From DASQUP01 sp035641235 (GTDB lineage: Bacteria > Actinomycetota > CADDZG01 > WHSQ01): DNA of 5,821 nt. This document shows, piece by piece, positions 1-5,821 of the stretch. The notes below the pieces were generated by a model. The model did no database searches, was not told the DNA's origin, and saw nothing but the letters and a program-made list of their open reading frames with translations. The position numbers and the translations under genes were made by a program. The stretch spans positions 1-5,821 of the forward strand of contig DASQUP010000035.1 of the NCBI GenBank assembly GCA_035641235.1, written 5' to 3'. Numbering within the stretch: position 1 is the stretch's first letter; the number at the start of each line of letters is the position of its first letter.

Positions 1-936
1 ATCACCCCCATCATTCATATGTCGAAACACGATGTGGCCGCGTTGTTCTCCGATATCTCCGGCACGACCATGCCCGCGGAGGTCGAGCCCTTGTTGGAGT
101 TTGCGCGGGGTCGCCTCCGTGAGCATTTCCTGAGTGCCGGATTGGGGATCTCGGGAGTGAACTTCGCCGTTGCAGATGCAGGAGCGCTGTGTCTGGCGAC
201 GAACGAAGGGAACGGCCGGATGTGCACATCGATGCCGCCGCACCACGTTGCCATCATGGGAATGGAGCGAGTCGTCGCCAACTGGGAACAGCTCGCGGTG
301 ATGCTCTCGCTCCTGGCCCGCAGTGGGACGGGACAGAAGCTGACGCAGTACACCTCTCTGTTGTTCGGACCTCGGCGCGCCGGTGAGGCCGACGGCCCGA
401 TCGAGTCGCACCTCGTGATACTCGACAATGGCCGCTCGAACCTGCTAGGCACCCGTTACCAGGACGCACTGAAATGCATCCGGTGTGGAGCATGTCTGAA
501 CGTGTGCCCAGTGTTCCGGCAAACAGGTGGCCACGCGTACGATCCCGTCTATTCGGGGCCGATCGGTGCCGTGATCAATCCGTTGCTCCGCGAGAGTGAG
601 CAGGCATCAGAGCTTGCGCACGCCTCGACCCTGTGCGGCGCGTGTACGGAAGCGTGTCCCGTTCGCATTCCGCTCCACGACTTGCTTCTGTACGAACGAC
701 AGGAATATGCGCACAAGTACGCGTCTCGGACCGAACGGATGGCGTACTCCTCGTGGTCGCATGCGTGGTCGACACCCCGTCGATTCAAGCTTTTTGCTTC
801 CGGCGGAGCTTTGGCGGCGCGCCTGTTGGGCGGGTCCCGTCTGGCGCGGCTTCCGCTGCTGAAGCGGTGGGGGCGAGGCCGAGCCCTCCCCTCACTCCCG
901 AGGGTTCCGTACAGGTCGAGGCGGGGGCGCCGGTGA
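1..936 (+). CDS. lutB: LutB, lactate utilisation iron-sulfur protein (5' partial)
   Basis: LutB is the ferredoxin-like subunit of the LutABC system, which oxidises L-lactate to pyruvate in the cytoplasm. The reading frame is open from base 1, and the residues before the Met at position 19 (ITPIIH) fit the family, so that Met is internal and the N-terminal part lies outside the window. About 311 residues are visible, against roughly 470 for full-length homologues. Counting from the Met at 19, an LUD (DUF162) domain comes first, with NFAVADAGALCLATNEGNGR near residues 48-67 and the SGTGQKLTQYTSLLFGPRR block near 102-120. An Fe-S module follows: CIRCGACLNVCP (Cys153, 156, 159, 163) and LCGACTEACP (Cys206, 209, 213), seven cysteines as I recall for this family. 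The C-terminus is arginine-rich. The TGA stop overlaps the GTG start of lutC, so the two are surely one operon. lutA would be expected upstream. Confidence 0.93.
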   Translation: MTPIIHMSKHDVAALFSDISGTTMPAEVEPLLEFARGRLREHFLSAGLGISGVNFAVADAGALCLATNEGNGRMCTSMPPHHVAIMGMERVVANWEQLAVMLSLLARSGTGQKLTQYTSLLFGPRRAGEADGPIESHLVILDNGRSNLLGTRYQDALKCIRCGACLNVCPVFRQTGGHAYDPVYSGPIGAVINPLLRESEQASELAHASTLCGACTEACPVRIPLHDLLLYERQEYAHKYASRTERMAYSSWSHAWSTPRRFKLFASGGALAARLLGGSRLARLPLLKRWGRGRALPSLPRVPYRSRRGRR

Positions 937-1589
937 CCGACCGGGCAGATTTCCTTGAGCGCGTACGGGATCGGCTGACCTCGGTCGAGGGGCGGGACGC
1001 GCACGTACCGGCAGATTGGGCCGTCCAGATCGAGGATCCGATTCAGCGCTTCGAGGTCGAGTTGAAAGCCGTCGGGGGAACTTTGCACCGGTGCACGCCA
1101 GCCCGGCGCGCCGAGGTCCTCGAGGGGATCCTGCAGGGGCGCGATATGCCCGCCGTCCTGGTGGCGCGCGACGAAGAAGTGCCGTCCGATATCGAGGGCG
1201 CCGTTGCATCTGCAGGAGGAGAACTGCGGTGGTGGCCGGAGGCCGGCCGCGACGGAGCCGCCACGGCCGAAGTCGGCGTCACGGGCGCCCTGTGGGCGGT
1301 CGCCGAAACCGGAACGGTGGTCGTCGACGCGGCGCCTCCGGGGGGCCGCGCCCCCAGCCTCCTGCCCTCAACCCATGTGGCGTTCGTCGACGAGGCGCGG
1401 TTGCTGCCGACGGTGAGCGATCTGTTCGTGCAGATCGCCGAGATGGACTCCTATCCGTCCAATCTGGTGCTGATCACGGGCCCCAGCAAAAGCGCGGATA
1501 TCGGCAACGAGCTGGCGCTCGGCGTCCACGGGCCGGGTGAACTACATGTCGTCCTGGTAGGGAGAAGCAGCGGCCCGACCCCTGCGTGA
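933..1589 (+). CDS. lutC: LutC, lactate utilisation LUD-domain protein
   Basis: LutC is the third component of the LutABC L-lactate oxidation system and consists of an LUD (DUF162) domain. The frame is open far upstream inside lutB, but homology begins only near position 933. There a GTG overlaps the lutB stop as GTGA, giving 218 residues, slightly shorter than the roughly 240 usual for LutC. A weak purine-rich GAGGCGGGGG stretch at 918-927 could serve as ribosome binding site, and translational coupling to lutB is likely. Family signatures are VGVTGALWAVAETGTVV near residues 115-131 and GPSKSADI followed by ALGVHGPGELHVVLV near 183-209. The N-terminal half (DRADFLERVRDRL) is the variable part. 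It is the last gene of its operon: the stop is followed within 60 bp by a large hairpin and then a convergent gene. The family call is firm; the exact start is probable. Confidence 0.92.
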   Translation: MTDRADFLERVRDRLTSVEGRDAHVPADWAVQIEDPIQRFEVELKAVGGTLHRCTPARRAEVLEGILQGRDMPAVLVARDEEVPSDIEGAVASAGGELRWWPEAGRDGAATAEVGVTGALWAVAETGTVVVDAAPPGGRAPSLLPSTHVAFVDEARLLPTVSDLFVQIAEMDSYPSNLVLITGPSKSADIGNELALGVHGPGELHVVLVGRSSGPTPA

Positions 1590-1640
1590 GGCGTAGGCGG
1601 AGTCACATTTGACGTCTGGGGAGCGTCCTACGGCACCGGA

Positions 1641-1699
1641 GATCGTTCTTTTCTTCTGTGACCGTCTACAAGACGGCCAGAGAAGAACAGAACGGGATC
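1641..1699. terminator. Long imperfect hairpin between convergent genes, probable bidirectional terminator
   Basis: The arms 1645-1667 and 1671-1693 pair at 20 of 23 positions around a 3-base ACA loop; the mismatches are 1650/1688, 1658/1680 and 1661/1677. An outer GATC pair (1641-1644 with 1696-1699) can extend the stem past a two-G bulge. The loop-side core is CCGTCT/AGACGG. The left arm is pyrimidine-rich and the right arm purine-rich. The element starts 51 bp after the lutC stop and abuts the stop codon of the convergent methyltransferase gene. There is no U-tract on either side, so it is not a textbook intrinsic terminator. Hairpins lacking U-tracts are common at gene ends in GC-rich actinobacteria. 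Terminator function is inferred from structure and position. Confidence 0.6.
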
Positions 1700-2447
1700 A
1701 CGGGCGCGCCAGGAGCATCATTCGGTGGCGGACGTAGCTCCAGTCGTCGCCGGAGCGCTGCCAGTCCATCCCCGTCTGATCACCGTAGCGCTCGATGAAA
1801 TCCCGCACCTCGGCGATCCGCTCCGCCGGAAACTCACCCGGCCACATCCACTTGGACAAGCTCGATTGGGAGTCGACAACACGTTCGTCGATGATCTCGA
1901 GCCCGGCGGCGCGCAGCACGATTCGAAACGCCGACGCCGGACGCGTTGCCGCGTGAGACGGGTCGCGCAGCACCTCGAGCTCATGGCGAACGGTCGCTTT
2001 CTCGAGGCTCTCCGGCACAACCTGGTCGACGATCAGGACACGACCACCGGGCCGGGCAACTCGTCGCAGCTCCTTCAGAAACGGCACCGGCTCATAGATG
2101 TGATGCAGGGTCTGTGCGGTCGCAACGAGATCGATCGAACCGGATTTGAACGGAAGCCGGAAACCGTCCGAGCAGACCGCCGTCACGTCGTCGAAGCGCC
2201 GCTGAGCTTCTAGGAGCATGCCCGGCGTGAGATCCGCGGCCAGCAGCCATCCGGCACGCCCCGAGAACAACGACAGAAAGTTGCCGGTGCCCGCGCCAAC
2301 TTCGCACACCGACTCACCCTCACGAACTCGTGAGAACTCCACGACGTCCAGATCGTCGAAGCGAACTTTGGTTCTCTCCGCGAATCCGGGTGCTGCGCGG
2401 TTGAACTCTTCCTGGATTGCGCGCCGGTGGTGAGGCCCCTCGCCCAA
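1698..2447 (-). CDS. Class I SAM-dependent methyltransferase (Methyltransf_11 type), substrate unknown
   Basis: This is a predicted cytoplasmic methyltransferase of about 249 residues. Numbered from the TTG at 2447, motif I (glycine-rich SAM loop) is VCEVGAGTGNF at 47-57 and the acidic residue ending strand 2 is in LLAADLTPGM (Asp72). A DLVATAQTLHHI segment at about 106-117 is the equivalent of motif II, and LRRVARPGGRVLIVD at about 127-141 is motif III. The C-terminus (KWMWPGEFP, then RYGDQTGMDW) is not one I recognise. The frame stays open upstream inside mnmA, but that extension is low-complexity, Arg/Ser-rich shadow sequence. The TTG lies 1 base after the mnmA stop and is the best start, although no clear Shine-Dalgarno precedes it and re-initiation after mnmA is likely. 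It is the third gene of the desulfurase-mnmA run. Ubiquinone/menaquinone, small-molecule or RNA methylation are all possible; the sequence does not decide. Confidence 0.82.
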   Translation of the reverse strand: MGEGPHHRRAIQEEFNRAAPGFAERTKVRFDDLDVVEFSRVREGESVCEVGAGTGNFLSLFSGRAGWLLAADLTPGMLLEAQRRFDDVTAVCSDGFRLPFKSGSIDLVATAQTLHHIYEPVPFLKELRRVARPGGRVLIVDQVVPESLEKATVRHELEVLRDPSHAATRPASAFRIVLRAAGLEIIDERVVDSQSSLSKWMWPGEFPAERIAEVRDFIERYGDQTGMDWQRSGDDWSYVRHRMMLLARP

Positions 2448-2448
2448 G

Positions 2449-3546
2449 TCAGACTGCGGCGCGCGCCGGCACCGTCGAGTCGATAACGCCGCCACCGATG
2501 AGTTCGTCGGGGTTGGTACGCGAGTACAGAGCGGCCGACTGCCCCGGCGCCACCGCGGCGACCGGTCCCTCGTAGCGGACCTCGAATCGACCGTTGCCAA
2601 CGCGCAAGAGAGTGGCCTCGTTGACTTCTCCGTGCGCCCGGTGTTGCACCCAGACAGGGGTTCCATCCCCCGGTCGGTCACCGGTGAAAGAAGCCTCACC
2701 GGCATAGAAGCCGGAGACCTCGAGCTCGGCCCTGCCTCCGACGACGATGCTGTTGGAGTCCACGTCGATCGACGTAACGAAGACCGGCACTCCGAGCGAT
2801 ATCCCCAGGCCTTTGCGCTGGCCGATGGTGTAACGACCGATTCCACGATGCCTGCCCACGACCTTGCCCGAGGTATCAGTTACGAGGCCCGGCTCTCCAG
2901 CCGCCCCGAGTTGTTCGGAGACGTACGCATCGAAGTCCCCATTGCGTACGAAGCAGATCTCCTGCGAGTCGGGCTTCCGCGCCGTCCTCAGCCCGAGTCG
3001 CTCGGCCAGCCTCCGGGTCTCGGTCTTGTTCATCTCACCGACTGGGAACCGGCACGACTCGAGCTGGTCCTGCCGCAGCATCCACAGGACGTACGACTGG
3101 TCCTTCGACGGATCGTTTCCGCGCATTAACCGGAACCTGCCGTTTGTCTCCCGAACCCGCGCATAGTGACCGGTCGCGAGCACGTCGGCGCCGAACGCCT
3201 TCGCTCGCTCGAACAAAGCATCGAATTTGATCCACTGATTGCAGCGCACACAGGGGTTGGGAGTGCGGCCGGATACATAGTCGTCCTTGAAGTTCCTGAC
3301 GACCGTATCTTCGAAGCGCTCGGCGAAGTTGAGGACGTAGAAGGGGATCCCGAGCACGTCTGCGACTCTGCGCGCGTCATCGGCCGCCCCCAGGTTGCAG
3401 CAGCCGGACGAGTGGTTGATCTCATCACCGCGCCACAGCTTGAGCATTATCCCGGTCACGTCGTAGCCGGCCTCCACCAACAGCGCGGCCGTGACGGATG
3501 AATCGACGCCGCCGGACATGGCGACGACGGCACGACGCTTTGTCAT
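2449..3546 (-). CDS. mnmA: MnmA, tRNA-specific 2-thiouridylase
   Basis: MnmA (TrmU) activates U34 of tRNA-Lys, -Glu and -Gln with ATP and inserts sulfur to give 2-thiouridine. The 365-residue product is of normal family length. The PP-loop is SGGVDSS at residues 11-17. NPCVRCN carries Cys99 and Cys102, and DSQEICF carries Cys198. In the family, the cysteine at the position of Cys102 and the one in DSQEICF are the catalytic pair. GHYAR (126-130), KDQSYVL (148-154) and RYTIGQRKGLGI (238-249) are further signatures, followed by the C-terminal barrel domains. A Cys49-Cys50 pair in SSGCCNLG is also seen in many homologues. The ATG overlaps the stop of the upstream cysteine desulfurase as ATGA, which implies coupled translation with its likely sulfur donor. 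A methyltransferase gene follows 1 bp after the stop. The residue before the second cysteine gives a C-x2-C pattern that may bear on Fe-S binding. Confidence 0.96.
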   Translation of the reverse strand: MTKRRAVVAMSGGVDSSVTAALLVEAGYDVTGIMLKLWRGDEINHSSGCCNLGAADDARRVADVLGIPFYVLNFAERFEDTVVRNFKDDYVSGRTPNPCVRCNQWIKFDALFERAKAFGADVLATGHYARVRETNGRFRLMRGNDPSKDQSYVLWMLRQDQLESCRFPVGEMNKTETRRLAERLGLRTARKPDSQEICFVRNGDFDAYVSEQLGAAGEPGLVTDTSGKVVGRHRGIGRYTIGQRKGLGISLGVPVFVTSIDVDSNSIVVGGRAELEVSGFYAGEASFTGDRPGDGTPVWVQHRAHGEVNEATLLRVGNGRFEVRYEGPVAAVAPGQSAALYSRTNPDELIGGGVIDSTVPARAAV

Positions 3547-4688
3547 GCCGCCCTCCGTGCCCTCGAGACGACGTCGGGCAAAGCGGCAAGTACGGCATCA
3601 AAGTCGGACACCGTCGTCGTCCGTCCCATTGAGAAGCGCAGGCTGCCCTCGGCAAGGTCGCGCGCTACGCCGATTGCCAATAGGACGTGGGAGGGGTCGA
3701 GAGCTCCCGACTGACATGCGGAGCCCGACGAACACGCGATCCCGGCCTGATCGAGCAGGAGCAGCAGCGTCTCCCCCTCGGCGCCCGGGATACAAACGTT
3801 GAGGTTGTGGGCGACCCGGTTCTCCAGGCGGCCGTTCACCACCACATCGGGGACGATGTCCCGGATTCCATCCAGTAGCTTCTCCCGCAGGGGAAGCAAG
3901 CGCTCACTTTCCCCGTAGACCTCTTTGGCGGCGACCTCTGCCGCCGCGCCAAACCCGGAGATGCCGGCGACGTTCAACGTACCGGAACGAAGGCCTCGTT
4001 CGTGTCCCCCTCCGTGCAGGATGGCCTCGACTGGAACGCCTGTGCGAACAAACAGCGCGCCGACCCCCTTTGGGCCTCCGAGCTTGTGTGCTGAGAAAGA
4101 CGCAAGATCGACTCCCCAGGCTCCAACGTCGACCGGGATCTTGCCGAGCGCCTGAACCGCATCCGAATGCACAAGTGTGTTCGGGTTGGCGGCCTTGATC
4201 GCGCTCACGATCCCGGCGATGTCTTGGATCGTCCCGATCTCGTTGTTTACCGTCATGACCGAAACGAGGACCGTCGAATGCCGGACCGCCTCTGCTAAGG
4301 CAGCCGGCTCGACGACGCCATCGGATGTAACCGGAACACGAGTCAGCTCGTATCCCTGGTGCTCCAGCCACTCCGCTGCCTCGAGAACTGCGTGATGCTC
4401 GAAGGAGCTCACGATCACGTGATTGCCGTTCCCCCGCAGCTTGTAGGCCGCCCCTTTTATCGCAAGGTTGTCCGCCTCGGTACCACCGCCCGTGAACACG
4501 ATCTCCGAGGGCCCACCTCCCACGGCCTGGGCGACGCGTTCTCGCGCCACCTCTACGGTCTCCCGGGCGGCCCGGCCGGCGGCATGCACCGAGGAGGGGT
4601 TCCCGAAGTTGTCGTCGAAGACGCCGAGCATCGCGGCCCTCGCTTCGGGCACGAGGGGGGTGGTGGCGGCGTGGTCCAGGTAGTGCAT
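3543..4688 (-). CDS. Group I cysteine desulfurase (NifS/IscS/YrvO family)
   Basis: This PLP enzyme converts L-cysteine to L-alanine and passes the sulfur on as a protein persulfide, here most likely to MnmA encoded next to it and perhaps also to Fe-S assembly. The 381 residues match the usual NifS/YrvO length. The start MHYLDHAATT is the classic family N-terminus, so the ATG at 4688 is secure. The PLP lysine is Lys202 in SAHKLGGPKG. Cofactor contacts expected from the family are His98 (EHHAV), Asn148 (TVNNEIG), Asp176 and Gln179 (HSDAVQ), and Arg234 (RSGTLN). The catalytic cysteine is Cys325 in SSGSACQSG, a short loop typical of group I enzymes; Cys319 is an extra nearby cysteine. The stop overlaps the mnmA start by 4 bp. 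It is the first gene of its operon. The paralogue name (iscS, nifS or yrvO) cannot be settled from sequence alone; the mnmA neighbour favours a YrvO-like role. Confidence 0.95.
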   Translation of the reverse strand: MHYLDHAATTPLVPEARAAMLGVFDDNFGNPSSVHAAGRAARETVEVARERVAQAVGGGPSEIVFTGGGTEADNLAIKGAAYKLRGNGNHVIVSSFEHHAVLEAAEWLEHQGYELTRVPVTSDGVVEPAALAEAVRHSTVLVSVMTVNNEIGTIQDIAGIVSAIKAANPNTLVHSDAVQALGKIPVDVGAWGVDLASFSAHKLGGPKGVGALFVRTGVPVEAILHGGGHERGLRSGTLNVAGISGFGAAAEVAAKEVYGESERLLPLREKLLDGIRDIVPDVVVNGRLENRVAHNLNVCIPGAEGETLLLLLDQAGIACSSGSACQSGALDPSHVLLAIGVARDLAEGSLRFSMGRTTTVSDFDAVLAALPDVVSRARRAA

Positions 4689-4816
4689 CCGCCCAGGATA
4701 AAGGCCCGATCACGGGACCCGGGCCAGCTACTTCGCCTAAAGCCACCACTTCCGGGGTCCGACTAACAAATGTGACATCTCTCGGAGGACAACCGCGCCC
4801 ACTCGCCGGGCCAAGG
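4689..4816. promoter_or_regulatory. Divergent intergenic spacer, expected to carry two promoters
   Basis: This 128-bp spacer separates the minus-strand cysteine desulfurase from the plus-strand M23 peptidase, so promoters for both must lie here or in the flanking coding ends. I could not find a convincing pair of -35 and -10 boxes on either strand. The most AT-rich piece is CTAACAAATGTG at 4763-4774. A GGAGG at 4784-4788 resembles a Shine-Dalgarno site but sits 28 bases before the preferred GTG, too far to serve it. No strong Shine-Dalgarno precedes the desulfurase ATG. The regulatory role is inferred from gene orientation only. Confidence 0.4.
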
Positions 4817-4891
4817 GTGCGTCGCATCGCGGCTCTCTCCGCCGCCGCGGCGCTCACGATCCTTTCCTTGGTGGCTCCTCAGGCCCATGGG
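4817..4891 (+). other. Predicted signal peptide of the M23 peptidase
   Basis: From the GTG, the encoded segment has two arginines at residues 2-3, then about 16 mostly Ala/Leu/Ile/Val residues, then a turn (APQAHG). A-H-G gives small residues at -3 and -1 for signal peptidase I, with cleavage after about residue 25. There is no lipobox cysteine. The GTG at 4772 would lengthen the basic region by 15 residues and leave the hydrophobic core unchanged. Confidence 0.65.
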
Positions 4892-5821
4892 AGGAAGTCG
4901 ATGGACGACCTCAGGGCGGACCTGGACCGGCTGCAGGCCGAACTGGATGACGCGACCGCCCGAGTGGAGGCGCTCCGCTTTCGTGAGAACGGCCGACGTC
5001 TCACGATCGCTCGCATCGACCAGGAGATCGACGAACTCCGAGACCAGCGCCTCCGTCTTCAGGAACGAGCAGTGGCAGCTGCTCGGCGCATCTACATGTC
5101 GAGCAACAGCGACACGCTCGACGTACTACTGAACTCCGAGAGCGTTGCCGAGATCGCATCCAAAACGCAGTCCCTCGCCCAACTCTCCGAGTCCGACGAA
5201 CAGAGCTTGGAGGAACTCTCCACGGCAGATGAGCGCTGGAGGGAACTCCAGGCCGATCTCATCTCCAAGACGGACGGCCTCACCGCCATACGCGCCAGCC
5301 TCGATGCGGAATCGGATCGGCTACAGGCGCAGTTCGAGGCCCTCACCGCCGAATACAACGAGCTGAAGCAGAAGCTCGAAGAAGCAGCACAAAAGGCGGC
5401 GGCGAATACGGCGGCTCAGGTTGTCTATTCGGCAAACGGAATGGCGTGCTCCATCGCAGCAGCGAACTCATTCATCGACAGCTGGGGTTATCCGCGGCCA
5501 GGAGGCCGCACACACAAGGGCACGGACATGATGGCCGCGATGGGCGCTCCGGTTGTGGCCATTACGGACGGAAGGATTACGTACGAGGGCACGGGCATCA
5601 CGGCCGGCAAGTGGCTGATCCTCTCCGGAGACGACGGCAACTCGTACTACTACATGCACAACCAGTCGAATCTCGTCGCGAGCGGACGCGTGAAGGTCGG
5701 TCAGCAGATCGCGACTGTGGGCGATACGGGCAACGCTATCGGCGGGCCTCCGCATGTTCACTTCGAGTACCACCCTGGCGGGGGCGGACCGGTCAATCCA
5801 TATCCGTTGCTAGCAGAGGTG
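4817..5821 (+). CDS. Secreted coiled-coil M23 metallopeptidase (3' partial)
   Basis: This is a predicted extracellular peptidoglycan endopeptidase of the LytM/M23 family. The frame runs to the last base with no stop, giving 335 residues with the C-terminus missing. From the GTG at 4817 it has a Sec-type signal peptide: basic RR, hydrophobic IAALSAAAALTILSLVA, and possible cleavage after AHG near residue 25. A long charged, heptad-like coiled coil follows over about residues 27-195, rich in Leu, Glu, Gln and Arg. The M23 domain begins near residue 205. HxxxD is THKGTD (His233, Asp237), the YMHN histidine is His281, and HxH is PPHVHFE (His313, His315). All expected zinc and catalytic residues are present, so an active enzyme is likely, unlike degenerate EnvC/NlpD activators. 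The layout resembles PcsB- or Rip-type hydrolases, some of which are controlled by FtsEX; no such neighbour is visible. An upstream in-frame GTG at 4772 is an alternative start. Confidence 0.9.
   Translation, partial: MRRIAALSAAAALTILSLVAPQAHGRKSMDDLRADLDRLQAELDDATARVEALRFRENGRRLTIARIDQEIDELRDQRLRLQERAVAAARRIYMSSNSDTLDVLLNSESVAEIASKTQSLAQLSESDEQSLEELSTADERWRELQADLISKTDGLTAIRASLDAESDRLQAQFEALTAEYNELKQKLEEAAQKAAANTAAQVVYSANGMACSIAAANSFIDSWGYPRPGGRTHKGTDMMAAMGAPVVAITDGRITYEGTGITAGKWLILSGDDGNSYYYMHNQSNLVASGRVKVGQQIATVGDTGNAIGGPPHVHFEYHPGGGGPVNPYPLLAEV

Noticed and set aside
633..932. Upstream in-frame extension of lutC from an ATG at 633
   Set aside because: It lies entirely inside lutB in another frame, has no LutC-like sequence, and the GTG at 933 with the GTGA overlap explains the start better.
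1725..2213. 162-codon plus-strand open frame antisense to the methyltransferase
   Set aside because: No recognisable domain, and it lies opposite the SAM-binding motifs of a real gene.
2448..2846. Upstream in-frame extension of the methyltransferase from an ATG at 2846
   Set aside because: The extra 133 residues are the out-of-frame shadow of the conserved mnmA C-terminus and are Ser/Arg/Pro-rich without any domain.
4359..4766. 135-codon plus-strand open frame antisense to the desulfurase N-terminus
   Set aside because: The product is low-complexity and its coding opposite strand is unambiguous, with LDHAATT and the family N-terminus.
4770..4775. ATG-TGA start-stop element upstream of the M23 gene
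   Set aside because: Six bases in a short spacer with no ribosome binding site before it; chance is sufficient.
4772..4787. CRP/GlxR-type operator in the divergent spacer
   Set aside because: Only the TGTGA half is present; the expected TCACA at the right spacing is TCGGA.
3904..4857. 317-codon minus-strand open frame across the desulfurase and the divergent spacer
   Set aside because: It is an Arg/Gly-rich shadow of the clearly homologous desulfurase in another frame; high GC content makes such long open frames common.
4901..4903. ATG at 4901 as start of the M23 peptidase
   Set aside because: It would remove a well-formed signal peptide encoded directly upstream in the same frame, although a GGAGGAAG-like purine stretch lies close by at 4889-4897.

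Overview
This is a GC-rich bacterial chromosomal window with tightly packed genes. It uses GTG and TTG as well as ATG starts, has stop/start overlaps of 4 bp, and has only two intergenic spacers, both under 130 bp. Gene content, GTG/TTG use and the hairpin without a U-tract suggest an Actinomycetota-like organism, possibly of the Acidimicrobiia type. That placement is an inference from general resemblance, not from a marker gene. I see no RNA gene, mobile element, CRISPR array, attachment site or origin.

Layout. (1) Positions 1-1589, plus strand: the end of a lactate-utilisation operon. It holds the C-terminal two thirds of lutB (cut by the window edge) and a complete lutC that overlaps it by 4 bp; lutA would be expected upstream. 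(2) Positions 1590-1697: a convergent spacer filled mostly by a long imperfect hairpin that probably ends transcription from one or both sides. (3) Positions 1698-4688, minus strand: a three-gene run read right to left. A group I cysteine desulfurase overlaps mnmA by 4 bp (ATGA), and a class I SAM-dependent methyltransferase follows 1 bp after the mnmA stop, starting with TTG. (4) Positions 4689-4816: a divergent spacer that must hold the promoters of the desulfurase operon and of the next gene. (5) Position 4817 to the window end, plus strand: a secreted coiled-coil M23 metallopeptidase. It stays open through the last base, so its C-terminus is missing.

How the genes work together. LutB and LutC, with LutA, oxidise L-lactate to pyruvate through Fe-S chemistry. 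The cysteine desulfurase takes sulfur from cysteine as a persulfide, and MnmA uses it to make 2-thiouridine at wobble position 34 of tRNAs. The adjacent, overlapping pair resembles the dedicated yrvO-mnmA pair of Bacillus subtilis. The methyltransferase has all the SAM-binding motifs but no assignable substrate. The M23 protein looks like a peptidoglycan hydrolase with intact metal and catalytic residues.

I found no convincing undescribed system. The points most worth a second look are the methyltransferase joined to a tRNA thiolation pair, the three-cysteine pattern of MnmA, and the convergent hairpin.
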